Shown here piece after piece: positions 1 to 13,345 of a stretch of 64,000 nucleotides of DNA. Location: NCBI GenBank assembly GCA_013397935.1, contig VZRN01006292.1, forward strand, positions 380,025 to 444,024, given 5' to 3'. The number at the start of each line of letters is the position of its first letter. Within the stretch, counting starts at the first letter, position 1. Made by a program: the position numbers and the translations under genes. Below the pieces are notes generated by a model. The model did not search any database. It was not told the DNA's origin and saw only the letters and a program-made list of their open reading frames with translations. This stretch comes from Dasyornis broadbenti. Its lineage: Eukaryota; Chordata; Aves; Passeriformes; Dasyornithidae.

Positions 1-3000
1 AAAAGAAAAAAAGCCTGCAATAAAAAATTAGATTGGAAAGGTTTTGATGCTTTATGTGGGAGTTAGCTGTATGCAGAATTGAACTGTATTTTCTTGGTTT
101 AGCTGAACTAAGCTGTACTGACAAGAGCATGCTGAATTAGATCCGGTTGTAACCCGAGGTGAACCTGCAGGGTAAACTTTACGTCACTATATTGCTGCAG
201 TTCTTTCTTTTTTCCATAAGCAAAAGTGGCTCACTTCCCTCAGTCTCTGAAATGCCATATCGTGTGTGCTGGCCATGGGGTGGAAGTCTAAATAGAGCAT
301 GTTTGGATTTATTGACTTCAGGCCTCTGGGAATGGAACTGAGCTACTGGGAGAGACTGCAATAAGACTACAAAGGCATGAAGGAGGTAAATGTGAACATA
401 ATGGTGTATTAGAAGGCACCCTGTATTTGAAGACATTTACCTACATTTCTGATTGGTACTTTTGGACTTTTGCCTATCCAAGGCAAAACCAACATTGTGT
501 TTCTCTCTCAAAGCCATGCAGGGACATCTTGCCTTGCATTGTGAGGTAATAGACTCTAACGGGTGACAATGCCAAGCCCTTCCTGGCTACAGGATGTTAA
601 AAATACTTAATTTCTACAGCACCATCCACACAACTTTGTAGGATAAGGTATAACTCTTCCAAGAGCCTGACAACTCCTTAGCATGAAGGACAATGAGAAA
701 ATACGGTACTTGGCATGACAATCCCCTCTGCCAAATTTGTATGACCACATCATTGCTTCAGAGACACAACTGAGCAGACAAAACTGCTGAAGTTCTACTT
801 GACAGCCAGACCTACAAAACGTGCTCCCTGTTCCACCTTCAGACATGTTGCTAAGCACAGAACTACTCTTTGCCACAACCACCTGGAAGCCTCAGTGGCA
901 CAAGGTACATGGACACATAACCCTCTATTATTTCTGTGCCCGATGGCTCCTTTCTTTGCTAGCTTTATCCCTGACTTTCTAAGGCATGGCAGACCACATA
1001 GGAGCCCTCCCTGCATTAAATGCATATACTTAGAGGAAAAGCAACTCTATTTGCAGTTGCACTAGCTAGGTAATAGACAGACCACTGTCCACCACACAAG
1101 CTCTTTACCTGCAGCGCATGGAAGGAGTCCTCTGCCTGCTCAGCTGGAGTGGTAGGACACTGAAAAACTGAAGAGAAATCATTCAGCATACACTACTTGC
1201 TGATTGCAAAACCTGGACTGTAATCCATGGACTGCTGCACCTTCTGCTTTCAGAATCATAAAACAAGTCAGCTGGTAAGCAGGGGAGGTGCAGCAAGGAC
1301 AGGGCCCAGCCAGCAGCCACTAAGCAAGTTTACAAATAATGACCACCCCACAGAACTAGGAATTCTCTTGCTCCAAATTGTTAAGGATGATATCCCAGGC
1401 ATTTTCTTTACTTGAAAAACATTTTCCTTTTTTCTCTACACTGGCAGTGGACTACCTGGAGCCTACTTTGGGACTCTTCCACATTGCCAGGAATTATCTT
1501 GCTACTGTAGGTTTTTCCTTCATAAGAGCTATGGTGCTAAATGTTATTTTCCAACTGTGTATAATCATTTTTAAAAAGAAATTCAGGTACACAACCTTGA
1601 TAATGATTTTTCTTCAGCTCATATGCAATGAAGATGTTCTGGAGACACCATGATTTTGTTTAATAAAAATATAAATCTCCATATAATTTCATCACTTCAG
1701 GCCTTGAATAACTGGAAATCCTCCTCCTACATAATTTGTCATGATTTCCTCTCTTTTGAGTTCAATGCAAGAAGTGCACAGCTAAATTATGCAGGACTAT
1801 AAACTTACGTAACTGTTTGTAACGTAGAAGAACATAAAAAATAAAGGAGCTTTAATAGGAATATAGAGAAGTTCAACATAGAACTGAGGAAAAAATGATT
1901 TATCATTTGTTCTTCAGGTAGACAGATTTACTAGTATTTAATTTGTATAAACAGAAGTAAAGCTGAGAATATACTATCATTTCCTTTAGACATATGGAAA
2001 CCAAGAGCTGGCAGAACTAATTATGGAGCAGCTATCTGAACAAACATCAATATAGTATGCAGAAAGGTGTATTTACATTAAGAGATCACCCCCATCTCTT
2101 GCCTTAGTTTCCCCTTTTGAACAGTGGTGTGATGACCCACCTTGAAGGGGAAGGAAGCACCAAAGGGGATGCAACCACATGGCTCACTGATACCACTTGC
2201 ACACAATCTGGAGTATCAGGCATTCACAGCAAGCATATGTAATTCCTTTCACTGCCTACCTACCAGGAGGTTCATCAATAGTCTACTTTGTATGCCTTTT
2301 GGTCGTTTGCATTCTCCATTTCTTGGAGCAGAGTCTCACATTACCCAAGCAGCCTTCTACTCTCAATGCAAAAATCTGGAGGGAAATAAAATCCATCAAT
2401 CCTCTGCTTGGTTTATTAAATCTCTCTCACACTGTTCATCATTCCCTGTGGACCAGCAACTTGAGCTCTTTGGCTCTCTGCTTTTAGGGCTCCTTAATCC
2501 TTTAGCTTTCTATCTGGATGACTGTGGGCACAATTTGCCCAACCCTTGCTCTCGTTTTCTAGTCCCTGATAAGGATCTTCGCTCTCACTTGTGATCTCTC
2601 CTGCCTCTGCTGAAAAAGAAGGAAGCCCTTTACAAGGTCACGTATATATGTATCTTATAGTCAGGTGTTCTTTGGCTTACAATGAAAACCACAGGACAGC
2701 ACAAATGAACCTGAAAGGGTTCAGGATGCAAGGTACTGTTGTAAAAATTATACTTGGATACAACCAGAAATGGGGATGAAAAGTGGATTCATTAGCAAAT
2801 GACAGCTTTTCAACATACTCCAAGCATGTGCATTTGGAAATTCTTGCTGCTGTTCTTCATGCAGATTACAGTTTGCAGCTCCCTTGCACTGTTCTCCCAT
2901 TAGGTGTGCGAATGAAGCATAGAAACAATTTGTTTTATCGCCTCCACTCTCACAAAAGAATTAAATTAAAAATAGCTGTATGGCATCACATTTAACAGGG

Positions 3001-5530
3001 CAGTAAAACAGAACTATAATGGCTGCAGGCTTGCTCCTTCGCTCCTATAGCAAATCCTGTAATAGGAGGGAGACTGCAGCTCTGCTTGGGATCCTTCTAC
3101 CAGATTTTGCCCTGAGAAAAGGTTTGTTTAGAGAGAAGTCACTGTGGGATAAGTGTCAAAACCCATGCCTGTATTCTCGTTCCTCAGGCCGTTTGGTTGG
3201 AGGAGCTGATAATCTGCTTTGCTGTTCCGTCTTGCTGGCAGCCCTTTTCCATGGTGATGCTCTTCTGGAGACAGCTGCCAGCCAAGCATCATGGGGGTCC
3301 ATTTTGTTGAGAAAGCTTCTCAATTTATAGGAGCTTTACTGTAAACCTAATACAGGTTGCTATTTTTAATTTTTACTCTCCCAGGGACAGACAGTGGTAC
3401 CAATATCCACAGTTTACCCATTCCTTTCCTATCCTACAAGATGTTTCAAGTCTGCATCTCAGGACACTGGGGGACTAACAAAACAGCAGGATATGGCTTG
3501 TACTGCTGACATCTGTTTGATACAACTACATTTTTTCAAAACCATTGGGCATGAATCAGGTCCACGGAAAACTGCAAACATTAATCTGAGCTTTAAAAAC
3601 CCAAGAGACTAAAGATGTCTGCAGTATGCAAGTAACACTCAGCTAACAAAGCTCTTCACTTGGTCCCTAAGATACATAACACTGCTTACTATGGCTTTCC
3701 AAAATGCACAAAAATACTTTATCTGTGTACCTTAAACCACTGTCAGATCTAAGATGAAGGTAACTGGGGCTAAAATTAGGGATAGAGGCAACCTGTAAAG
3801 GAATTTGGTGGTTTGGCTTATTTAATTTTAACACTTTATACTTTAAAAATATATTTGGGCCCTGGTATTTAAGGATTTTCTCCACAGAACACTCAGTGAG
3901 TCCTACAAGGAATGTGTGTATGCCTTTTCCATCAATATAACTGAGATTCATCCCTGGGTTCACAACTCCAGCACAAAAGCCCTTGGCTTCACAGAAGACA
4001 ACAAATGTGCGAAGGAGTATCAAGGACAGAGGAGCTACCCGGAGATACTTCTCTGCAGCCCTTCAAACAGCACTTGAAGGAGATGTTTGCCACCTGTAAA
4101 GAGACTGTCACAGAGGAAGATTTGGGAGCAGGCTAGGGGCTAGATCATGGGACCCAGCAGTCCACAGGTCCTGAGCACAGCATTCTAAACAGCAGCTGAC
4201 TCCAACCATGAAAATGGTGACAGAAGAGCCAACCCAAAGTGTTAAATCTCTTCTAGCCCTTGGCCATTGATCTGCTCAAGTGCTACTCTGCACAGATGCG
4301 GTCACACAGGACTGGTGACCCTCTCTGAAAATTTCAAGCTATGGGTAGGAAAACCATTTAATATACTTCCTACAGTTTTATGCACAAATACCTAGAACTT
4401 TTCCATTTAACACACACATAAATTAAACTTCTGCAACCATGAGTTTTGTTACTAGAAAAAGACCCTGTGAAACAATAAAATTTTCCTTATGCTTCTGCCA
4501 CATGTGGAGTAAGCATGGCTGTGAAAGCTGTGTGCTCAGGATGTGTTAATTGCCAGGTCCCAGGAGCATTCCCTTTAGCCCACTGCTCATCTTCCTGTAT
4601 GACAGCCTTTACCATACTGTGATGAGAGCCACAGACCCATATTTTGAAAGTCCATTATTGCTGTTTATAACATAATCATTAAATATAAAGTTATTTCTTA
4701 ATAAAATTCTGCTGTAGCTTACTACAATTCTGCATCAGTAGTAAGTATTACCCTTAAATTATTCTGCAAATACTTTTCATAAGATTAAACCAGGTCCTTT
4801 TCACTAGAACACAAATATTTTTCACTTAATGAAGATGGCAATTAGAGATTTATTTGTATTCTACATCCTAAAACCTTCTCAGCTGCTGTTCATTAAAAAA
4901 ATATTATGAAGAAGCCAAAGAACACTACAAATTCAACCCTTTAGTGTTCTGTTTTACATCTCTGTAGGACAAACAGCATCAGGACACAAAAGCCATTAAC
5001 CTCTTTTGTTGAGGGTCACTGCATTTATGACATGACAGAAGTACCAGCATACACTTAATTGTAAAGGCTGTTTGCACATAAAATAACCAAATGGTCAAAC
5101 TAAAATAGCTTCCCAAACTCTGCATCTGTAGTCTACACATTGCCACACAACTCTCAAGAACTTGCATGATAACTTCCTAGTAAGAGTTCAGAACAATTTT
5201 CAAGTTCACAGAAGTCTAGAGGAAAGAGGTGAGTAGGTAATGAAATTGTTTTTTCTATCTGAAAATATGACATTTTATTAGTATGTGACAGAATTAACTT
5301 CTTCCTTAGTAAAAAAGCTTTGTTTTTCTCTATATACGCAGGCTGGCAATTGCTTTTATTGTTCCACTGAGCTGTTCTACAATATCTTAAGAAGAAATTT
5401 TCCAGGGGCAAACTAAGAGAGCAAATTACTTTATAAGCAATTTTTTTGCTGAACCACTTTGTATTTTAGATTGAAGATAAACATGTCTTCACAACTGCTA
5501 TTCTCAATTTGACCCTTTTCCTTGTACCTC

Positions 5531-5544
5531 CAATGATATCATTG
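5531..5544. repeat. Perfect 14-base palindrome
   Basis: The sequence CAATGATATCATTG equals its own reverse complement. It could be a dimeric transcription factor site, or a chance event in AT-rich DNA. Nothing nearby decides between these. Confidence 0.5.
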
Positions 5545-7712
5545 TGCTGTACCTTGGTTTCTAACTGCAGTGAGGTCACAAATTTTTATTTCCTGACTTC
5601 ACCACAGGATCTGAGGATCAAGACATGACATCAGAACACAACAGCTATGTCTCCTGGTTAGAAATCTCAGCACTGTACAGTCTTGCAGACATTTCTGCTG
5701 CTTTTGTTGACTTTTTACTGTTTTCTCAGAGCTACTGAATTATTCATCTGTCAACATAAATGTAGAGTTCATCACATAAATATGCAAAGTCACCATTTTA
5801 GAGCAGACATCCAAAGACAAATTCATATAAAGGCTTTTTATAGATCATTAAACCTGCATAGCAAAAGACACAATATACCACAAGTGGGTTGAATATAGTA
5901 GGACTTAAGTTGAATGTAAACTCCAAATAAGAGCAGTATACCAGCCTACTCTCTGCTATGTTACTTTTTACAGTAAGTCTTTCATTTTGATTTGCAAAGC
6001 CAATTCCTGCTTTTTTTCCCTCAATTGATAAAATCCCAAAAGTGACATTCATCTCAACAATCCCATTAGACTGCCTCAGAAAACTTTCTTTCTCTGTACT
6101 AATATTTGCTTTTCACGCAGAGCAGCTACTTTCTACCAGGTATTTTCAACCTGGACCTATCTCTTGGCAAGAAGTCTACAGATTTGAGTGAGACAACATT
6201 AAGGTGCAACTAAACACTCCCAAAATACCCATTCAGTATTTTTACCTTTACAGCATGGATCCTGGTAAGACTGCTAAATATAGGGAATTTCCATATGTTC
6301 TGCTCATCTAGACTTCAATGAGAATAAAGGTGACAAAAGACTAATTTGTTAGTACTTAATTTACTACATGAACTTTATGCATGGTCAGTTATACTACATA
6401 AAATAAGCATAATGCTGGTTCATGTATTTTGCAGTCAGTTTTATCTGCAAAAGTCTGAAGATTCAATTAAAATTTAAAAAGAACAATTACCTTTTAAAAA
6501 ACAGCTTGAATTAACAAAAGAACAGATTCATCACTCAGTGGCAGTAAGATCATATTCTAGGTAAAGACAGCCTGACCAGCTAAGCTATGGAAAAGCCTGT
6601 TCAAATACTCAATATTTGATTGCAGTTCTCGTAATATATTCACAGTAACCTCAGCAATGCCAATTTGAGCAAATATTGGGGCAAACCCCAAAAGACTGAT
6701 TTGGTTTTGATTTTCATTTTACTCCATTTTACAGAATAAAATGGCACACGGGCTCTTGAAAATGAGTTAAGAAAGTACACTAGGATTTGCTATCTCAGAA
6801 GGCAGTGTCTCCCTCCCATTATCTGCAACTAACCTGGCAAACACAGAAGTTAGGATGGCCAGTTTATATTAACTATATGATCATCTTTTGTCTTGTTGTC
6901 CTCATGTCTTCCCTGGATATTTAGATAGGAATACTGAATACACCAAAACAACAGGAGATGCCATTTGCAGTCTTCTCACTGGCTTCAAAGGACTGATAAG
7001 CTGGCCACTGGAGATGCAAATATTTCAAGAAGTGAGACATACTGTTGAGGAAAGAGCAGAGCCGTGTTTGCCATCCTGCTCTCTGCATTGTAGGTTTTTA
7101 TTTCATTCTCCATAGTCACGACTACAGAACGTGTTCTGTGAAATCAAGTTCTATTTCTGCTCTTGCCCTCATTTAGCCTCAGAAAACACTTCCTTTTCAA
7201 AATCCTTGAGCTCTACTGTAACCATTTCCTAGGGAAATACTATCATATAAAACATTGTCACTTCCTGGAAAAGAATGACAAATCCTTAATAAAACTGACA
7301 AACTCTGAAAATTGTAGAACAAGCTCTCTATACCTGCTACACCAGCTGGCATCCAGTGTAAGATACGATGGCTGAAACTTTGTTCTAAGCAGAAGATGGA
7401 GTTTTGTGAACTGGAATTATATAAGAAACTCAGCATAAAGAGGGCTGGCAGTTAGGACAAGGTCAGTGCAACATAGTCCAAGAGAGTGAAAAGAGGTGGA
7501 TGCTAGAAGCATGCAAGCTATCTGAAAGCTGTTCACATGATCTAAAGTTTGCAAGGAAATTCATTATGGCAAATTTCACAGGAAAAGGATGTCGAGTAGA
7601 GCCACTGAAATGCATGTGTACTTAGAGCAAGGCACTGTAAAGACACACATTTAAGCCAGATTTTAGTCCTGCATGCAGAATCCAGCAACAAAAACCTGAT
7701 GTGAGTTATTTC

Positions 7713-7728
7713 TTTTTTTTTTTTTTTT
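7713..7728. repeat. Poly-T run (16 T)
   Basis: An uninterrupted homopolymer of 16 T, seen directly. No retrocopy or SINE body is visible beside it on either side. Confidence 0.9.
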
Positions 7729-9157
7729 CATTCAACTGATACCCACTGAAAATAGGTTTAAGGTGTAGTCAGGTGAGTGAGTGCCTGATGAGCTCTGATA
7801 CAACTTGGGCTAAGCTATTGTCTCTTATCTGAGCTAGCTGGTCATCTGAATGCAAAGCAGAAAAGCATAACTTAAACCATCATCTTGTACCACATGCTTG
7901 TGATGAGTGGCAAGTGCTCTTCATCCATTTCAGGGCAGAATTACAAGGCAGCACACGCCAGCACTTTGGTTTAAAGTTTGTGCTGAAACAGCCAGGGAAA
8001 GCTCACACAGGGCTCTAAGTTCCATTGGGAAACTGAAAATTCTTCAACTGTCTGAAGTATCCTACCAATCCTCTAGATAAACTAGAAAACTCAAATCAAA
8101 ATGGATGTCTGCACGAGGTTTTACTTTATTTCTGTCTACTTAATTCAGGTAAGTGCATACCATCATTGTTACAAAGTGGCCTAGGAATCAACTTTCAGAT
8201 CACATGAAGTTTTAGCTGTTGTTTGTAATTACTTCTGGAGCTCTTGCAAAGATGTTTTGCTCTAAAATGAACCAATTGTATCAGTTTTATTGCTTTACTC
8301 CTACTAAAATAGGCCTATACGGGTTAAGTTTTACCTGTTCATGTATGTGTATAGTAGCTGAAAATAAACAAGACATGTTTGCAGGGTGCAAGGCTTAAGT
8401 TTCAAAGTGAGAACATGGGAAGATGCACAGGAGACACTAGTTAGAGCAATAAAATGAAGTTAATAAAAGAAAAAATAATATCAGGAAATTACTATCTTTC
8501 TTAACAGCACATCTGTTAATGTTCTGGAACATTTTCCTGAGGGAAGCAGTGGGAGCTCCATTACTTCGATAATTTAAAATTAGACTGACAAAAAAGTAGC
8601 AAATACACAGCACAATAAAGAATAATTCCATACAGGAAGGGGAATGAAGTAGGTGACTAATAAGTCTTTCTTTCTAACAGCTATGAATCATACAAGTGCA
8701 GTGGTGGCTTGTATAGAAGCTGGAGTTTCCACACACAGATGGTAATGCAAACTGGTAGCTCTCACACAGTACTCGTTGGTAATCGTTGGAGGATCCAATT
8801 CTTCATATGCCATAAGCCATAAATACACATTATTAGACTATCTGCCTAAATTCTACACACACTTCATATAGCATGCTTTACTTACCACCCCCTGTCCCCA
8901 AAACAGTAAAAGCAATGCCAGTTTCACTACTGCAAGCACACTCATTTTCCTGGGACAAACCATCGTTAGCTAAGAGCTACCGGAGCTCTCACTTTATGAA
9001 TTCAGTGGTTTACATGTTAACCAGAGGTAAGAATTTTTGGTTTCAGGTCACACCATGTTTTACTTGAGTTGAATTAATTCTCTATTTGAAGGCATATTTA
9101 AGACAAACATTTGATCTGTTGAGTACGAGTTCAATATTTCCTCGTAGAGGTTGAGAG

Positions 9158-10239
9158 TGTCGTGGTTTAGTTTGGCCCAGGTTTTTCTAGTGGGGGGGGG
9201 GCCACAAAGATGGCTCCTCTGTGAAGCTTCTCGAAGCCTTCACCATGTCCAGCTCTGAGGTGATGGACATGCTGCTGGCCAAGCCTGGGCCAATCAGAGA
9301 TGTTGGTTACGCCTCTGTGAAAAACATATTTAAGAAGAAATCAAAACAATGGGTGCACGCACTTCCTTTTAGCCAGAGGAGGAGGAGTAGGTGAGAGTAT
9401 GTGAGGGAAAACAACATGGAGAGACCAAGGTCAGTGGAGAAGGAGGCGGAGGGGGAGCTCCAAGCGCCGGAGCTCTGCAGCCTCTGCAGGCCGTGGTGAG
9501 GCCCATGGTGAAGCAGGGGGTGCCCCTGCAGCCCATGGGGGCCCACGGGAAATGCTGAGATCCACTTGCCCCAACGCAAGTGGATACCCTGAAAGTGGCT
9601 GTGGTCCAGAGGGAGTCCTAGTGGAGAAACAGGCCTTGACTTGCACCCTGAGACTGAACTGAGTGTCCCACATGGAGTGGGTGGGTGCCTGAGAGAGAGA
9701 GAGAGAGAGAGAGAAGCCCAGCAGAAGTCCGGTAAAGAGAAGAAGCCTTGCTCCCGAGATGGAAACGGCCCGGCTCAGAGGTCTGTACCCCGTGGAAGAT
9801 GGACCCCACGCCGTAGCAGTTTTGGGGAGACTGCTTGCCTGTGTGGGGACCAGCGTCACTGTAGCAGTGTCGGGCGGGCTGCCGACGGTGAGACCCATGG
9901 CTACGCAGAGGAAAAGAACCTCTCCCCGGGCAGGGGAAGAAGATCTGGGTGATGAACTGACCTAACCCTCCCCCCATACCTTGTTCCCTTGTGCAGCTGC
10001 TGGGAAGGAGGGAGGGGGGTGAGCGAAGAAACGGTGGCCTTGAAGGGTTTATTTTACCTCTCATTTACTCCTCTGACTCTGTTAGTAATAAATTAGATCA
10101 CTTTGCAACCTAAGTTAGTCCTGTTTTGCCTATTCTAAGTGCGTCTTCTCCCCGGTTTCCTTATCTCAACTCATGAGCCCTGGGTGTGGGTGTGTTAATT
10201 TGGGGGTACCTGGCATTTGGCCAGGCTCAAACCTTGACA
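9158..10239 (+). mobile_element. Endogenous retrovirus LTR (about 1.08 kb)
   Basis: The element begins TGTCGTGGTTTAG and ends CTTGACA, so it has the TG...CA ends of a retroviral LTR. A TATA-like TATTTAA lies at 9327-9333 and a polyadenylation signal AATAAA at 10087-10092, in the order expected for U3-R-U5 on the plus strand. GC content is clearly higher than in the flanks. It contains a run of ten G (9192-9201) and a (GA)12 repeat (9691-9714). The ends and general text resemble LTRs of bird endogenous retroviruses, recalled rather than searched, so the family is uncertain (ERVK-like or ERVL-like). ORFs of 148-155 codons on the minus strand inside it come from the LTR's base composition and are not genes. 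Confidence 0.85.
9691..9714. repeat. (GA)12 microsatellite inside the LTR
   Basis: Twelve uninterrupted GA units, seen directly. The repeat lies in the upstream half of the LTR and is likely to vary in length between individuals. Confidence 0.95.
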
Positions 10240-10243
10240 TAAT

Positions 10244-10310
10244 TGGTGTCCCAACGTGTGGCTCGAGAAAGTGGAAAAGAAACTATAACAGAGGGAAAGA
10301 ATGAAATACA
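10244..10310 (+). mobile_element. Primer binding site and retroviral leader remnant
   Basis: Four bases after the LTR end comes TGGTGTCCCAACGTGTGG. Position and the TGG start fit a retroviral primer binding site. It most resembles the Trp-tRNA type used by avian alpharetroviruses, differing at about three of the first 15 positions by my recollection. A purine-rich leader follows. No gag, pol or env reading frame and no second LTR can be seen in the next several kilobases, so this is a 5'-LTR fragment of a provirus and not a solo LTR. The right edge is uncertain and could extend to about 10500. Confidence 0.6.
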
Positions 10311-13300
10311 GACTTTCTGATTCTTCTGTTTTCCAGTTATTTCCTCAAGTACTGTAGACAGACAAGTGTTATTTGAACTAATCTTTGCAGGCCAAGCTAT
10401 TTGACCCATGTGCTTTGTTGCCACTACGTGGCACCGAGCCACTACAAGAGTTGTGCTATGACACTGACATGCTACTGAGAGCAAAGACTGGGGGTTAAAT
10501 GTTCACCATTGCAGCAGAAGTTTGCAAATCAGAAGAGGAGAAAAGTAACAGTTTAAACTATATATACGATGGTATCTTGGATAAATCTGAACATGATATG
10601 CCTTAATTTTTGTAAAAAGTGAGATTGTCCAAAAAAAAGGGGTACTGTAAAGCACTTTTTGTCAAGGACCACAGGAAGTGAAACTTACTGTGGTGCCTGC
10701 CTATTCTGCTTTTTAAATAATCACCTCCATCTACAAATTTGCAAACAACGTATCAGAGAACAAAGACAGTAATTTTCTCCAAACCATTCAGGAATTAGGA
10801 AGAGTAGGAGAATATATTCAAGTATTTTTAAATCTTGCATTTCACCATTTTTGGAAAAAAAAATGCCCATTAAAAAAAACAACCAACCAATCTCCACATT
10901 TCTTCAAAGATCCTGTCATTGGAGCAGGCTGAGGATGGTCCATCACACATGTTATCTTGATAGAAAGTAGCTTAACAGGACAAGAGGGCAACAAGTGCTA
11001 CTTACTGCACCTTGGAAACAATCTGTTTCCTTTGCAGGCAAGTTACTTTGCCTTTAGAGTCTCTTCCCAAAGAGTCTAAGCTGTCTGGGATATTATTTTC
11101 CAATCACCATGAGTGGCTATGCCTGTGTGTCATTGTTCAGATAACTTCATGATCAGCAAATGATACATTCAGGTACTGGATTCAGCTTAGACAATGACGC
11201 AGAAATAATACTGTGGATACAATATAGCATAAAGTACAAAATTCTTGTTTTCTTTCTCACAGGAAAACACACACGAGCATATAGTAACTAAATAATAGTC
11301 TTTATCTTCTTGCATTCTCACAGTAACACAGGAAAACTGAAATAACACAAAGATCAGTAGTACACCAAAGATATTTACCCACATAAGACTTTGGTAGAAA
11401 TCCACTGCAATGCAAACAGCAATCTAGATTTAAAAAGCAAATGCTTCCAGTCCCAGATGACAATCACTTCTCACTTAGGGCACTGGCCAAAGTCAATCAG
11501 GTTCCTTAATCTAATTAGGACAAAAAGTCATGGACTAAAGAATTGAGGTTTTATGCAACTACATGTCTTGGGACTTGGTCAGTTGAAGGACTATTTCTAA
11601 CAGCACAGCCAATGAAACTATAACATTACTGTCTGAAAATACTTTTTTTTTTTTCAGTGAAAGCTGTATGAATTGTTCCAATTTTTACCAGTTTTCAAAA
11701 TATTTGCCTTCAAAACATACTTTGTGTTTTTACTCTTTTTAACTACTGTGACTGAAGAAGGGGTAAAGCTAAAATAAAGGAAGACAGGAGGCAAAACAAA
11801 AGGGAAAAATCTGGAAAGGCAGAAACAGAAAAAAACCCCAAAATACATTTCTTGATGTCCTATCACCCCAAGTGCTGCTAAACTCTCAGAGTAACTTTAA
11901 TCTCAGAAGCAAAGTTATGGCTGACTGGCACTAATTGCTGAAGAGAGTGCTTTGTTGTCTTTCTACAGCACAAAGAACCAGGACCTTGGGATCCTGGGCT
12001 GGCAACCAAAGTCATAGGGTGGTCCTGAAGGGTGCACAGGAAAAAAGCAGGGTGGGGCTAGGATGGGTGAAAATGAGGAAGTGTGATCATCAGGGCTCTC
12101 ATACCAGCTGCTTGAGTCCTTAAAGGCCCATCTTCAGGTGAGCTGTGGACTTCTGCTGTACACACAAACACACCAGGACAACTTCCTGCATGCAAGATGG
12201 TGAGCACCTGTCGCGAATGAGTGTTTTAGGGTCGCTTAAAGAACCTGGGAAGGAAGGGGATCTATGACAATATCTCTATGAGATCTAAACTCTCCTTTAA
12301 TTCTTTTGCCATAGCAGGCCCCGAAGATGCCTCAGCATTTCCTAGTATTGTCTGATGTCATTATCATGCTGAAGAAGATAAGGAGATGTCACATGTATCA
12401 ACAATATTTCTTAAAAAAAACAAAAAAACCAGGCCTGCACAAAGCAAAGAAGCAGCATAGAATGGGTGAAAACAAGTGAAATCTCAGTCTGACCTCAGTG
12501 GCATAACCCACTGACCTCAGACAGCCTTCAGACATAAGCTGTCATCAGAGTGACAAAGCAAGTTCTAGTGATTAACACCACAAAGTGCATTACTTCTACA
12601 TTATTAACCTTGCATATTTTGCTAGTGTGAGCTGGAAAGCACAGGGAAATTCCTAAGTGTCAGAAGCACTGATACCCTTCTTATACTTATATTTCTGACT
12701 TTGATTATCTGATCATAGCTTTTTCCTACATGAACAGCTTCCAAGGTACTGATTCCAGGATCACTCAAGCTTACATTGTTTTATTGATGTGAGTAATCCC
12801 AGATGTTCAGTGCAGTTACTTACATTAATAAGGACACACAACTCTCAAGTGGTTGTGGGATCAGAGCTTTCAGGTTGCGAACAGTCATTGGCTTTTCTGC
12901 CATTAACAAGCCATTGATGAACTGCAGTTTCCTTCACATCTGACAAAGGGATATTGAGGTACACATCTATCACTGTCATTTTTCTCTTGCAACTTTTTGA
13001 AATGCAGAATCCCATTCAAAAACCAATCAATAACAATCCAGTTGCGAGCACCTCTAATGTAGTGCAGCAGAAACAATTTGGTACTAGACTTTCCTCTGAA
13101 AGGTCTCAGAAAAAAACATTTCTCAGCTCCACTTTATCTGCCCAAAAAGAAGATCAGTGTATTTGTCTTAGGATCTGAGCCAGTGAGGACAGACTCATGC
13201 ACTGAACTGCCTATAGCAAGAAAGTCAACTGTGTAGGATTGCACAGCTCTTTGCATAAAGTTATTGTTGCCATAGATTGCTTGTCCTACTCACATCTGTT

Positions 13301-13331
13301 CTTGAGTATGTATGTCCACAGCTCTAATTAT

Positions 13332-13345
13332 TATAATTAATTATA
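13332..13345. repeat. AT-only 14-base palindrome
   Basis: TATAATTAATTATA is a perfect palindrome inside a wider AT-rich stretch at 13325-13375. It contains homeodomain-type AATTA cores, but such sequences also arise by chance in AT-rich DNA. Confidence 0.5.

Larger units (their letters stand above)
1..9157. other. Unique AT-rich non-coding DNA
   Basis: No gene is recognised here. ORFs are short, lack family motifs and overlap one another on opposite strands. The longest are 150 codons at 2142-2594 (+) and 118 codons at 3667-4023 (-). Neither shows a domain, signal peptide or repeat pattern I know. I see no CR1 or LTR fragment. A run of 16 T lies at 7713-7728 and a 14-base palindrome at 5531-5544. 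The tract could be intronic or intergenic. Confidence 0.5.

Noticed and set aside
2142..2594. 150-codon plus-strand ORF
   Set aside because: It shows no motif or domain and overlaps another frame of 96 codons. Nothing supports translation.
3667..4023. 118-codon minus-strand ORF
   Set aside because: It was checked by eye for CR1 reverse transcriptase or enzyme motifs and none was found.
8682..8742. Possible 60-base coding exon after TTTCTAACAG
   Set aside because: The acceptor is good and two frames are open, but the donor (ATG|GTAATG) is weak and the peptide is not recognisable.
9431..10064. ORFs of 148-155 codons on the minus strand
   Set aside because: They lie wholly inside the LTR and are antisense to its promoter and polyadenylation signals, so they are compositional.
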